This document shows, one piece after another, positions 34,701 through 43,440 of a stretch of DNA of 52,103 bases. Origin of the DNA: Pseudomonadota bacterium. Its GTDB lineage: Bacteria; Pseudomonadota; Alphaproteobacteria; Caulobacterales; Caulobacteraceae. The notes under the pieces were generated by a model, which saw nothing but the letters and a program-made list of their open reading frames with translations, was not told where the DNA came from and did no database searches. Each line of letters begins with the position of its first letter. Within the stretch, counting starts at the first letter, position 1. The stretch lies in NCBI GenBank assembly GCA_023432855.1, contig JAEZEZ010000002.1, positions 1-52,103 of the forward strand, read 5' to 3'. The translations under genes and the position numbers were made by a program.

Positions 34701-35275
34701 TGCACAAGCGCCAGGCGGAGCTGGAGCGCGAGCGCCAGATCAGCGCCATGGCGCCGGTCCTGAAGGGCGCGGCGCTTGTCATCCCCCGCGGCCTACTGGC
34801 GGTCCGAACCGCGCCGCCCCAACCCAGCCATCCGCCGCAGTTTTCGGAGGACCCGCACGCCCGGGCGGTGATCGAGAAGCTGGCGATGGATGCGGTCATG
34901 GAACACGAACGCGCCGCCGGGAACGATCCGCGCGATGTGTCGGCCGAAAAGAAGGGCTGGGACATCGAGAGCCGTGACGCTCGCACCGGCCACCTACGCT
35001 TCATTGAGGTGAAAGGCCGCCACAGCCAAGCGCGCGACGTCATCATCACGAAGAACGAAATATTGGCCTCGCTCAATGCGCCGGACGCCTTCCACCTCGC
35101 GCTTGTTCTGGTGGAAGATGGCTACGCGCAGCAGCCGGTCTATGTGCAGCGGTTCTTCCGCCGCGAACTGGGCTTTGCCGAGACGGCGGTGGTCTTCAAC
35201 ATCGCCGATCTGCTATCGTTGACGCAGGGGCCGCTCCAACGGTCGGATTCGCAGATGGAGACTGGAGTCGCCTGA
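31724..35275 (+). CDS. SNF2-type DEAD/DEAH helicase with C-terminal DUF3883 domain
   Basis: The product has 1183 residues from GTG 31724; a GTG at 31655 would add 23 residues, but the possible -10 box lies inside that extension. The ATP site is LADDPGAGKT, motif II is DEAH (CDEAHRMA), motif III is LMSATPHNG and motif VI is QRFGRIHRIGQ. A long coiled-coil region precedes the C-terminus (KQAELERERQI). The final 120 residues resemble DUF3883, with DIESRD...RFIEVKGRH suggesting a PD-(D/E)xK-like nuclease fold. It resembles helicases of DISARM/Hma-type defence loci. It probably translocates on invading DNA as part of the operon with the DUF1156 methylase, 39 bp downstream. Confidence 0.9.
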   Translation: MAGNSTRFEDLKPGARLRGLAASSVAEIVQVSRFGADALNVVFRADGRVGERLVYRGEETAFEFVEGGRTYAFDADGALLRLASEAYRVRLAHLFDPYLAVSASQIEALPHQITAVYGEMLPRQPLRFLLADDPGAGKTVMAGLLIKELLIRGDLERCLIVAPGSLVEQWQEEMAEKFALGFDLLTRDQIEASLTGNPFVERNRLILRLDMAARSDELKAKLEAAPEWDLVICDEAHRMAASYFGGEVKETQRHRLGKLLGTRTRNLLLMSATPHNGKEADFQLFMGLLDADRFEGRFREGVHKADVSDMMRRLTKEELYRFDGTKLFPERCAYTASYALSEDEADLYQAVTTYVREEMNRADRSGDGGRRNSVGFALQILQRRLASSPAAIHRSLERRRKRLEERLREERLMRDGGGPLSAAPVLPAYDPDDFDEAPGEEFEAAEEQIVDSATAAQTLAELEAEIAILSDLEARALRLKLSGRDTKWRELEAILDDPIMLDSATGLRRKILIFTEPKDTLDYLAQKIAARIGDPAAVVTIHGGVAREARRAAIAAFNSDPLVRVMIANDAAGEGVNLQRGAHLMVNYDLPWNPNRLEQRFGRIHRIGQTEVCHLWNLCAANTREGEVYRRLLEKLEEARAALGGKVYDVLGELFEGQALRTLLVDAIRYGDRPDVKAELFRKVDGAVDVATIETLVAERKLTSEGLDPSAVTAIREEMERAQARRLQPHFIGSFFREAFTTLGGRIAEREKGRFEITRVPGVLKERDRLIGRGDPVLDRYARVTFEKSLIAGQPQAELMAPGHPLLDAVVDLILERFQPLLEQGGVLVDETDEGETPRLLVYLEHAIRDGRASRTGEPRIISQRLQFIHLKEDGGAIDAGSAPYLDYRPITSEERVVLADVVQASWLSDRVEERALGYAVATLVPEHLAEVKRRRISEIDKVEREVRARLTREINYWDARASRLREEERAGKEQRINAQNAEATAQRMVDRLHKRQAELERERQISAMAPVLKGAALVIPRGLLAVRTAPPQPSHPPQFSEDPHARAVIEKLAMDAVMEHERAAGNDPRDVSAEKKGWDIESRDARTGHLRFIEVKGRHSQARDVIITKNEILASLNAPDAFHLALVLVEDGYAQQPVYVQRFFRRELGFAETAVVFNIADLLSLTQGPLQRSDSQMETGVA

Positions 35276-35314
35276 CCGGCTCGGCCTCACACTGGTCATT
35301 GAGGTACGAGACGC

Positions 35315-38197
35315 GTGACGACGCCAGTGCGCAAAAAGCTCATTGAGGTCTCCATCCCGCTGGAGGCGATCAACGCCGCCTCCGCGCGGGAAAAGTCCAT
35401 CCGTCACGGCCATCCGTCCACCCTTCACCTCTGGTGGGCCCGGCGGCCCTTGGCCGCCTGCCGGGCGGTGCTGTTCGCCCAGCTGGTTGATGACCCCTCG
35501 GCCTGGCCGGATCGTTTCCCTACGGAAGAAGCGCAGGACGCCGAACGCCGCCGCCTGCACCGCGTCATCGAGCAGATGGTGCCGTGGGAGGCGTCCAACG
35601 ATGAGGCGATCCTCAATGCGGCGCGCTGGGAAATCGCGCGCTCGGTCGCCTGGGGGCTAGGCGAAGAGCCGCCGCCGCAGGGCGACGGCAAGGCGATCCT
35701 CAACTATCTCCAAACCAAGGCGCCGCCGGTCTACGATCCCTTTTCCGGTGGCGGCTCCATCCCGCTGGAAGCTCAGCGCCTCGGTCTGCGCGCCTACGGA
35801 TCGGACCTCAATCCGGTCGCCGTCCTGATCGGCAAGGCGTTGATCGAGATTCCGCCGAAGTTCGCCGGTATGCCTCCTGTTAACCCGGACGCCCAGGCCG
35901 AGCTGAAGCGAGGCGGAAGCTGGAACGGCAAGGGCGCTCAGGGTCTGGCGGAAGACCTGCGTTACTATGGCCGCTGGATGCGCGACGAAGCCGAGAAGCG
36001 CATCGGTCACCTCTACCCGAAAGCCAAGCTGCCAGACGGATCGGAAGCGACGGTGATCGCTTGGCTGTGGGCGCGGACTGTACGCTCACCGGATCCGGCG
36101 GCCAAGGGTGCCATGGTTCCGCTGGTATCGTCTTTCATGCTGTCCACTAAGGAGGGGAAGAAGGCGTGGGTGGAGCCGGTGATCGATCCGGCTGCGCAGG
36201 ACGGCTGGCGTTTCGAGGTGCAGACGGGTGCCCTGACAAAGGCAGAAGAAGCGCAGCTAAAAGCGGGAACGAAGACGGGCCGCGGATCTAATTTCACCTG
36301 CGTGTTGACGGGAAGCGCCATCAACGGCGACCACGTGAAGTCTGAGGGCATGGCCGGACGCATGGGGGCGCGGCTCATGGCGATTGTCGCCGAAGGTCAG
36401 CGGAGGCGCATTTACCTGACACCGACCGACGAACAGGCTGCGACGGCCGCAAAGGCAAAGCCAACATGGGAGCCGGAAGGTGATCTACCCAACGATCCAC
36501 GCAACTTCTGGACCGTACAATATGGGCTCACGACTTTCGCGTCTCTCTTCACGCAACGTCAGCTGGTAGCGCTCACAACATTTTCAGAGCTCGTGGCCGA
36601 AGCGCGTGCGAGGGTCCTCACTGACGCCCAAGGTTTGGAGGGGCTATCAGATCGTCGCCCCCTTCACGAAGGCGGCCGCGGAGCTCAGGCTTACGCAGAT
36701 GCTCTCGCCACCTATCTGGCATTTGCAATCAGCAAGATCACAAACATCGGGTCGACCGTTGCGAGTTGGATGTCTGATCGCGGTGCGTTCCGGGAAACGT
36801 TCGCACGCCAAGCCATCCCCATGACTTGGGACTATGCTGAAGCAAATCCGTTCGCGGATGCAGGTGGGTCGATAGACAGCGCGCTAGACAAGGGCGCCAT
36901 GGCGATCGCTAGTGTGCCCGCTGTGTCTGTGGGAGAGATAAAGCACCAAGCGGCGCAAAATAATTCATTCAGTCACGAGCGGATCGTAGTTTCCACAGAC
37001 CCACCTTACTACGACAATATTGGCTATTCGGATCTCTCCGACTTCTTCTATGTTTGGTTACGGAACCAGCTCTCCGTGGTCTGGCCCGATCTTTTCCGCA
37101 GGATCACGACGCCCAAGACGGAGGAGCTGGTTGCTACCCCTTATCGCCACGCCGGCAAGGCTGGAGCGGAGGCGTTCTTCATGGATGGGATGGGCCAAGC
37201 GCTGACAGCGATGCTCAATTCAGCAACCGACAGTCAGCCCGCTGCGATCTACTACGCTTTCAAGCAGTCCGAGGTAAGCGACGGTGATGTCACTTCGGCG
37301 GGATGGTCCTCCTTTCTTCAAGCCGTTGTGAATGCGGGATGGGTGATCGACGGAACTTGGCCGGTGCGTACAGAAAGTGCTGGGCGCCTTATTGGTAAGG
37401 ACGCCAATGCGCTGGCGTCGTCAATCGTCCTTGTTTGCCGCAAGCGGCGGAGCGATGCAGCCACGATCACACGCGCTGACTTCACTCGATCCCTCAAACA
37501 GGAACTTCCTGAAGCTATAGACGCGATCCGCAAAGCGGGTGTCGGTCCGGTTGACATGCAACAGTCAGTCATCGGACCTGGCATGGGCATATTCAGCCGC
37601 TACGCAAAGGTGTTGGAAGATGACGATAGCGCAATGACCGTAAAAACGGCGCTCGCGCGTATCAACCGCGTCTGGGAAGAGATCGAGAACGAACTCGATG
37701 CGGCCTTCGACCCGGAAACTCAAGTCGCGCTGGCTTGGTATGGCTCATATGGATTTGATGCGCGACCTTCCGGTGAGTTGATTACACTAACAACAGCCAA
37801 AAACACCTCCGACCGCGCACTCTTCCAGTCGGGCGTATTCCAGAACCTCTCCGGTCGTACTGCCCTGACTCCCCGCGATGCACTACTGGCCGGCTGGTCG
37901 CCTTCGACCGACAGGCACCTCACGGTGTGGGAGTGCGTGCAGCACACCGCTCGCGTCCTTAACGCTGAGGATGGCGGCGCCGAGCCTGCGGCCCGGCTGG
38001 TGGCGCAAATGGGTTCGAAGTCTGCGGAGGCGCGGAAGCTGGTCTATCGCTTGTTCGAAATTGCTACCCAAAAGGGGTGGACAGCTGAAGCGCTGGTCTA
38101 CAACGAGCTCGCGGAGGAGTGGACGAAGCTGGAAGACATGGCTAACGGCTTGAGCGCTCCCGCGCGGCCTGGTCAGGCACAACTTGAGCTAATCTAG
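35315..38197 (+). CDS. DUF1156 adenine-specific DNA methyltransferase
   Basis: The product has 960 residues from GTG 35315 (GAGG at 35301-35304). The N-terminus is a classic DUF1156 domain (SAREKSIRHGHPSTLHLWWA, residues about 23-42). AdoMet motif I is DPFSGGGSIPLEA (from Asp141) and the catalytic motif IV is DPPYYDNIGYSD (from Asp562). The roughly 400 residues between them probably include the target-recognition part. It is predicted to mark host DNA with N6-methyladenine so that the partner ATPases ignore self. Base composition drops in the middle and 3' half of the gene (43 percent G+C in the 60 bases from 36961), unlike the first 700 bp. Confidence 0.93.
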   Translation: MTTPVRKKLIEVSIPLEAINAASAREKSIRHGHPSTLHLWWARRPLAACRAVLFAQLVDDPSAWPDRFPTEEAQDAERRRLHRVIEQMVPWEASNDEAILNAARWEIARSVAWGLGEEPPPQGDGKAILNYLQTKAPPVYDPFSGGGSIPLEAQRLGLRAYGSDLNPVAVLIGKALIEIPPKFAGMPPVNPDAQAELKRGGSWNGKGAQGLAEDLRYYGRWMRDEAEKRIGHLYPKAKLPDGSEATVIAWLWARTVRSPDPAAKGAMVPLVSSFMLSTKEGKKAWVEPVIDPAAQDGWRFEVQTGALTKAEEAQLKAGTKTGRGSNFTCVLTGSAINGDHVKSEGMAGRMGARLMAIVAEGQRRRIYLTPTDEQAATAAKAKPTWEPEGDLPNDPRNFWTVQYGLTTFASLFTQRQLVALTTFSELVAEARARVLTDAQGLEGLSDRRPLHEGGRGAQAYADALATYLAFAISKITNIGSTVASWMSDRGAFRETFARQAIPMTWDYAEANPFADAGGSIDSALDKGAMAIASVPAVSVGEIKHQAAQNNSFSHERIVVSTDPPYYDNIGYSDLSDFFYVWLRNQLSVVWPDLFRRITTPKTEELVATPYRHAGKAGAEAFFMDGMGQALTAMLNSATDSQPAAIYYAFKQSEVSDGDVTSAGWSSFLQAVVNAGWVIDGTWPVRTESAGRLIGKDANALASSIVLVCRKRRSDAATITRADFTRSLKQELPEAIDAIRKAGVGPVDMQQSVIGPGMGIFSRYAKVLEDDDSAMTVKTALARINRVWEEIENELDAAFDPETQVALAWYGSYGFDARPSGELITLTTAKNTSDRALFQSGVFQNLSGRTALTPRDALLAGWSPSTDRHLTVWECVQHTARVLNAEDGGAEPAARLVAQMGSKSAEARKLVYRLFEIATQKGWTAEALVYNELAEEWTKLEDMANGLSAPARPGQAQLELI

Positions 38198-38208
38198 GAG
38201 CAAGAGGG

Positions 38209-39582
38209 GTGCTGGAGCGGCTGGAGATCACGAACTTCAAGGCGTGGCGCGAGGCGAATGTCGACCTTGGCGACATCACCGGCCTGTTCGGGACTAACTC
38301 CTCCGGCAAGTCGAGCTTGATCCAGTTCCTGCTCATGCTGAAGCAAACCCGAGAGGAGCGCGACAGGTCCACGGTCCTGCAGCTCAACGAGCCCTATGTC
38401 CGGTTGGGCCAGTTCTCGGACATCATCCACGGCCGTGATCCCAAGAAGCATTTGCTCTGGCGTATAACCTTTAGGCCGGACGAGGCGATGACGCTATCGG
38501 ATGCGACCGAGAAGCGTGCCGTCGCCGCGAGCGGCGAACTGATCGGCGTCAGCTCCGAAGTTTGGGGCGAGCCGTTGGCAGGAACTTCGACCTTCGCCCT
38601 CCAGCCCGCGTTCCTCGAATACTCCCTAGGTGGCGTGTCCTTTCGCATGAACCAGCGGGCGGAAAAGACGAACGAGTACGACCTCGTCTCCGCCGGCGGC
38701 GCCTTCAGGTTCGCGCGCAATCAGGGCCGCGCATGGCCGCTGCCCGGCCCTGTCCGGTCGTACGCCTTTCCCGATCAGGCGCGGACCTACTTCCAGAACG
38801 CACAGTTCCTGGCCGACCTTGAGACCGCCTACGAGGATCAGCTCGACAAGGTCTACTACCTGGGCCCGCTCCGCGCCCCGCCGGTGCGTGACTACGTCTG
38901 GACCGGCTCGCGCCCGATCGACGTAGGCAGTGCGGGCGAACGGACGATAGAGGCCCTGGTCGCGGCCACAGCGGCGGGCGAGCGCCGCAGCCTCGGGCCG
39001 CGCAAACATTCGCGGCCGCTGCAGGAGATCGTCGCACACTGGCTGCAGGAGCTTGGCTTGATCCACAGCTTCGTTGTCGAAGAGATCGCGGAGGGCTCCA
39101 ACCGCTGGCGAGCCAAGCTGCAAGTCTCCCGCGGCAGCCCGCCTGTGGCGCTCACTGACGTCGGCACCGGCGTCTCACAAGTCCTGCCAGTCATCACGCT
39201 GCTCCAGTATGTGCCAGAGGGCTCGACGGTCTTGCTGGAACAGCCTGAGATTCACTTGCATCCCCTCGCACAGGCCGGTTTGGCCGATGTCATCATCAAT
39301 GTGGCGAAGCACCGAAAGGTCCAGGTTGTCCTTGAGAGCCATTCCGAGCATCTCCTTCTGCGTCTCCAACGCCGGATCGCGGAGGAGGAGATCGAAGCCA
39401 AGAAGGTGAAGCTCTACTTCGCCGATGCTTCCAACGGGGTCTCGACGCTCGAGCCCCTGCGCCTCGACGAATACGGGAACATTGAGAACTGGCCACAGCT
39501 GTTCATGGGTGACGCCTTCGGCGAGGTTGCTGCGGCCGAAATGACGCGGATCAAACGGCGGGCCGACGAAGCAGCCGAATGA
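38209..39582 (+). CDS. AAA family (OLD/AAA15-like) ATPase with DUF3696
   Basis: The product has 457 residues from GTG 38209 with AGGAG at 38196-38200. It has an ABC/SMC-type ATPase head: Walker A FGTNSSGKSS (residues 28-36), a signature-like region in LTDVGTGVSQVLPVITLL, Walker B VLLEQPEIHLHP (about 340-351) and an ESHSEHLLLRLQRR switch. The C-terminus (from about 425) matches DUF3696 (GNIENWPQLFMGDAFGE). No TOPRIM or nuclease domain is fused, so an effector in trans is expected. The next gene, a PIN-like protein, overlaps its stop (ATGA), suggesting an ATPase-nuclease pair comparable in logic to Septu or PARIS. Confidence 0.88.
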   Translation: MLERLEITNFKAWREANVDLGDITGLFGTNSSGKSSLIQFLLMLKQTREERDRSTVLQLNEPYVRLGQFSDIIHGRDPKKHLLWRITFRPDEAMTLSDATEKRAVAASGELIGVSSEVWGEPLAGTSTFALQPAFLEYSLGGVSFRMNQRAEKTNEYDLVSAGGAFRFARNQGRAWPLPGPVRSYAFPDQARTYFQNAQFLADLETAYEDQLDKVYYLGPLRAPPVRDYVWTGSRPIDVGSAGERTIEALVAATAAGERRSLGPRKHSRPLQEIVAHWLQELGLIHSFVVEEIAEGSNRWRAKLQVSRGSPPVALTDVGTGVSQVLPVITLLQYVPEGSTVLLEQPEIHLHPLAQAGLADVIINVAKHRKVQVVLESHSEHLLLRLQRRIAEEEIEAKKVKLYFADASNGVSTLEPLRLDEYGNIENWPQLFMGDAFGEVAAAEMTRIKRRADEAAE

Positions 39583-40070
39583 CCGAGGTGATCATTGATA
39601 CAAACGTAGCGGTTGTCGCGAACCGCCAGAACCCAGATGTCGCCCAAGGCTGTGTCGACAACTGCATCGCGTTCATCACCGCGGCACATAGCCAGCATGT
39701 TGTGATCGTCGATGACGCGGACGCGGTGCGCCAGGAATATGCGCAAGCGCTTCAACAAAGCCGCCCCTATGGTCTTGGGGCGTTGTTTCTGCAGCACGTC
39801 TATCAGCAGCAATTCAATCCCAATCGCGTGCGTCGGGTAAATCTTCCGATCGGGCCTGATGGCGAGTATGTGGATTTTCCAGGCGGCGGAGCTCTGGCGA
39901 CTTTCGATCCATCCGATCGGAAGTTTGCGGCACTCTCAAAGCAGACGGGGGTCGCGGTGACGAACGCCGTTGATAGTGACTGGGCTGATCATTTGGCCCA
40001 CCTCCATGCGGCGGGCATTGTCGTCGACTTTCTGTGCGGCTGCGACAAGACGAAGTGGTTCACGACATGA
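39579..40070 (+). CDS. PIN-like nuclease domain protein
   Basis: The product has 163 residues. It opens with EVIIDTNVAVVANRQ, the first PIN motif with Asp7. A mid-region helix carries Glu (DADAVRQEYAQAL), and the later DPSDRKFAALSKQTG plus VTNAVDSDWADH supply the remaining acidic residues in PIN order. The fold would give a metal-dependent RNase or flap-type nuclease. Start and stop overlap both neighbours (ATGA at 39579 and at 40067), so it is translated with the AAA/DUF3696 ATPase and the HEPN/DUF499 protein. No antitoxin gene is visible; control by the ATPase is inferred. Confidence 0.75.
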   Translation: MTEVIIDTNVAVVANRQNPDVAQGCVDNCIAFITAAHSQHVVIVDDADAVRQEYAQALQQSRPYGLGALFLQHVYQQQFNPNRVRRVNLPIGPDGEYVDFPGGGALATFDPSDRKFAALSKQTGVAVTNAVDSDWADHLAHLHAAGIVVDFLCGCDKTKWFTT

Positions 40071-43000
40071 GCACTGAGAAAGAAACGCTCCAGCGCGTTC
40101 AAGGCGCGCTGTATCACCTCCGTCGTGGGCTGGCGCCATTTGTCGAAGCGCGGATGAAGGCGCGGCATGGAGCTAACTGGCTGCACTACGCCAGCCGCGC
40201 CGCCGGTGGATCTCCGAACGCGCCCCTTGATGAGTACGGTCTGCTCAAGACCATGATCGACAACTGGCGTGATGCGTTCGACGACGCCTTCGCCCGGCAT
40301 GAGAAGCACAAGGTCCGCAACTTCACCTCCATGGCGCTGGAGGCCCGCAACGCTACGTCGCACCTCTCAATCCCGCTGCAGGACGAGGAGGCGCTGCGCT
40401 ACCTCGACGCGATCCACTGCCTCTTGAAGGCGGTGAAGGCCGACGCGGCCGAACTCGCCGAGGCGAAGAAGCTCTACGACGCGCAACGGGTATCGGGCGT
40501 GGCGCCTGCCGCCGCGCCTGCTTCCGTCACGCCCGCCACGCCGGTGCCCGCGACCACACGGCAGACGCTATCGCTCTCCCTCGACCGTCCCACTGAAGAC
40601 GGACCGGCCAAGGCCTTGAAGCCGTGGATTGAGGTGGCGCTGCCGCACCCCGACGTGCTGGCCAACCGCTTCAAGGAGGCGGAGTTCGCAGCCGACCTGT
40701 TCGCCGTGGACAGCGGCAACGTCGATCCCACCAGCGACTATGCCACCGCCAAGGGCTTCTTCGAGATCACCTTCCTGACCGAAGGCCTGAAGCGCGTGCT
40801 GACCACAGCGCTTCAACGGCTGAGCGGCGTCGGTGGCGATCCGGTGATCGGCCTCCAGACCGCGTTCGGCGGCGGTAAGACGCACACCATGCTCGCCGCA
40901 TACCACCTGGCGAAGGCGGACGATCTTGGACCGCTACGCGGCCTTGCCGGACTTGCCGAGGCCGCGGGCGTTGGCGGGTGGAAGCCAGCCAAAGTCGCCG
41001 TCTTCGTCGGCACGGCCAAGGGGGTCGACACTTCGTTGATTCTGAAGGACGGACCCAAGGTCCGCACGCTCTGGGGCTATCTCGGCTGGCGTCTGGCGGG
41101 GCAGGCCGGTCTTGACCTGATGGCCGATGCGGAAGCCGCGCGGACCAGTCCGGCGTCGGAACTGCTGGTCGAGCTGTTTAAGCTTTCCGGTCCCGCTCTG
41201 ATCCTGCTGGACGAACTGGTCGCCTATGCGCGCCAGCTGCCCGACGACCGGTTCGAGGCCTTCCTCTCGTTCATTCAGTCGCTGACCGAGGCGGCGAAGA
41301 TGGCGCCGGGAGTCCTCATAGTGGGCTCGCTGCCGGAGAGCGACCTGGAAGCCGGCGGCGAAAAAGGCGTGAAGGCCCTACGGCGTCTTCAGACGGTCTT
41401 CGGCCGCGTGCACTCGCCATGGCTCCCCGCGTCCGGTGACGAGACCTACGAGATCATCCGCCGCCGCCTGTTCCAGACCCTGGACAGCGACGGCGAACGC
41501 GCGCGCGACGAGACGGTCAAGGCGTTCCACGACCTCTACCGCAAGAACCCCGCCGAATTCCCACCGGAGGCCAAGGAAGCGCGCTACGCCGAATTGCTGC
41601 GCCTTTCCTATCCGATCCATCCCGAGCTCTTCGACCGGCTCTCCAAGGACTGGGCGAGCTTGGAGAAATTCCAGCGGACGCGGGGCGTGCTTCGTTTCAT
41701 GGCCAATGTCGTCGGCGTGCTCTGGCAGGCTCAGACGAACGATCCGCTGATCACGCCGGCGCGTGTGCCCGTGGCGCACGAACGGGTGCGGGCGAGCGTC
41801 CTCTATCCTCTCGACCCCGCCTTCAGCGCCGTCGTCGACAAGGAAGTGGACGGCGACGGGTCTCTGCCCGAGCGGATGCAGTCCAACCCGACGCGCCGGA
41901 TCTCCCAGCTGCGCGCCGCCACGCGCGCAGCCCGGGCCGTGTTCCTCTGCTCGGCGCCGCTGGTTGGGCAACCCAACGCCGGGCTTACTGGAGCCGGTCT
42001 GCGGCTCGCGTGCGCGGAACCTGGCGACCAGCTCGCCATCTTCGGCGAGGCGCTGCGCGAGCTGAGCGAGCGGGCGACGTATCTCTATGAGGAGGCCGGC
42101 CGCTACTGGTTCTCCACCCAGCCGACCCTGAACCGCCTGGCTGACGAGCGCGCGAAGGCCTACCCGGATCACGAAGTCGACGCGATGATCGTGGATGTCC
42201 TCACGGAGGATGCCCGGACAAAGGGCAACTTCCACCGCATCTTCGCCGCGCCGGATGACCCGATCGGCATCGATGAGGCCGACGCGCTATCTTTGGTGAT
42301 CCTGAGCCCGGCGACCCCTCATAGCGGCAAGGGTGCGGGCAAGTCGGCCGCGGTCGACGCCGTGACCGAGTCCCTGACCCGCTGTCGCTCCGCTCAGCGG
42401 CGGTTCCGCAACACCCTCTTCTTCGTCGCGGCCGACGACGCCCTGTTGGGCGCGGCGCGAGAGGCGATGCGTCGGGCCATGGCTTGGCGCGAGATTGCTG
42501 AGGACCAACGACTAAAGGATCAGCTTCCACCGTCGCAGATGAAGGATGCAGGCGCCAAGGCCAGCGCCGCGCGCGAGGGCGCGGCCAAGGCTGTCCGTGC
42601 CGCCTGGAGCCACATCCTTTACCCTATCAAGACCGACAGCACCGAGGCGGGCCGCCCCTTCGACCTCGACCAGCTTACGCTCGCTTCGAAGGACCGCCCC
42701 GCGATTCCCTCGGCCGTCTACGACAAGGTCGGTCCCAAGGGAGACAATGTCGCTAAGGAGAAGCTTGGCCCTGAGACCCTGTGGCTGAACCTAAGACCCC
42801 TTTGGCCGCAGGACCGCCCGCACCTGCGGATCGCGGAAGTGACGGAGTGGTTCGCCTCCTACGTCTACCTGCCCAAGCTGCGTGATCGCGTCGTGCTTGA
42901 GGGCGCTATTCGCGACGGCGTGGGAAAGCTCGATCCCTCCTTTGGCTATGCCGACGGTTTCGACGAAAGCACCGGCCGGTATCGCGGACTGGCTTGGGCG

Positions 43001-43414
43001 AGGGGCGTGCCGGAGATGATGCCCGACACGGCCGTATTGGTCCGCGCGGATGTTGTGGCGGAGCACCTGGAGAAGGCCTCCGGTCCGCACCCAGCCTCGG
43101 CCGGACCGTCCGCTCCATTCTCCCGCGATGGACAGGGGAACCCGGGCTCCCCAGGCAATCCATCGCGGGACCCTCAGCGACCCACCCGGTTCTACGGGAG
43201 CGTCGAGATCGACATGGTCCGGCCCGTCAAAGCCTTCGACGCGATCCTGAACGCCGTCGTCATGGAGCTGCAGCGCAACCCAAACGCAAAGGTGAAGCTC
43301 ACCTTGGAGATCGAAGCGGAGTCTGCGAGCGGGTTCGACGACGCGGACATCGGCGTGGTGCGCGACAACGCTCGTCAACTGAAGTTCAAACCGGACTCGA
43401 CCGGGTTTGCCTAG
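40067..43414 (+). CDS. Swt1-type HEPN/DUF499 ATPase
   Basis: The product has 1115 residues from ATG 40067, overlapping the PIN gene stop. The first 130 residues are a Swt1-family HEPN domain with an intact R-N-x3-H motif (EARNATSH, Arg94 and His99), the typical HEPN RNase active site. A proline/alanine linker (about 145-180) leads into DUF499, with Walker A TAFGGGKTHTML and Walker B PALILLDELVAYARQL. The C-terminal domain is predicted to bind DNA or partners. DUF499 ATPases accompany DUF1156 methylases in predicted phage-defence loci; fusion to HEPN suggests RNA cleavage as an output. Confidence 0.9.
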   Translation: MSTEKETLQRVQGALYHLRRGLAPFVEARMKARHGANWLHYASRAAGGSPNAPLDEYGLLKTMIDNWRDAFDDAFARHEKHKVRNFTSMALEARNATSHLSIPLQDEEALRYLDAIHCLLKAVKADAAELAEAKKLYDAQRVSGVAPAAAPASVTPATPVPATTRQTLSLSLDRPTEDGPAKALKPWIEVALPHPDVLANRFKEAEFAADLFAVDSGNVDPTSDYATAKGFFEITFLTEGLKRVLTTALQRLSGVGGDPVIGLQTAFGGGKTHTMLAAYHLAKADDLGPLRGLAGLAEAAGVGGWKPAKVAVFVGTAKGVDTSLILKDGPKVRTLWGYLGWRLAGQAGLDLMADAEAARTSPASELLVELFKLSGPALILLDELVAYARQLPDDRFEAFLSFIQSLTEAAKMAPGVLIVGSLPESDLEAGGEKGVKALRRLQTVFGRVHSPWLPASGDETYEIIRRRLFQTLDSDGERARDETVKAFHDLYRKNPAEFPPEAKEARYAELLRLSYPIHPELFDRLSKDWASLEKFQRTRGVLRFMANVVGVLWQAQTNDPLITPARVPVAHERVRASVLYPLDPAFSAVVDKEVDGDGSLPERMQSNPTRRISQLRAATRAARAVFLCSAPLVGQPNAGLTGAGLRLACAEPGDQLAIFGEALRELSERATYLYEEAGRYWFSTQPTLNRLADERAKAYPDHEVDAMIVDVLTEDARTKGNFHRIFAAPDDPIGIDEADALSLVILSPATPHSGKGAGKSAAVDAVTESLTRCRSAQRRFRNTLFFVAADDALLGAAREAMRRAMAWREIAEDQRLKDQLPPSQMKDAGAKASAAREGAAKAVRAAWSHILYPIKTDSTEAGRPFDLDQLTLASKDRPAIPSAVYDKVGPKGDNVAKEKLGPETLWLNLRPLWPQDRPHLRIAEVTEWFASYVYLPKLRDRVVLEGAIRDGVGKLDPSFGYADGFDESTGRYRGLAWARGVPEMMPDTAVLVRADVVAEHLEKASGPHPASAGPSAPFSRDGQGNPGSPGNPSRDPQRPTRFYGSVEIDMVRPVKAFDAILNAVVMELQRNPNAKVKLTLEIEAESASGFDDADIGVVRDNARQLKFKPDSTGFA

Positions 43415-43440
43415 AGAGGCGGCTCTGCCTGTCTTTCAAT

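Noticed and set aside
43165..43173. Another GGGACCC inside the DUF499 gene as an arm site
   Set aside because: It is a single copy without 11-bp phasing, in coding sequence far from either end; a chance match is likely.
31724..43414. DISARM call for the defence operon
   Set aside because: The helicase resembles DrmD, but there is no DrmA, DrmB or DrmC, and the DUF1156/DUF499 pair fits the separate helicase-methylase-ATPase type.
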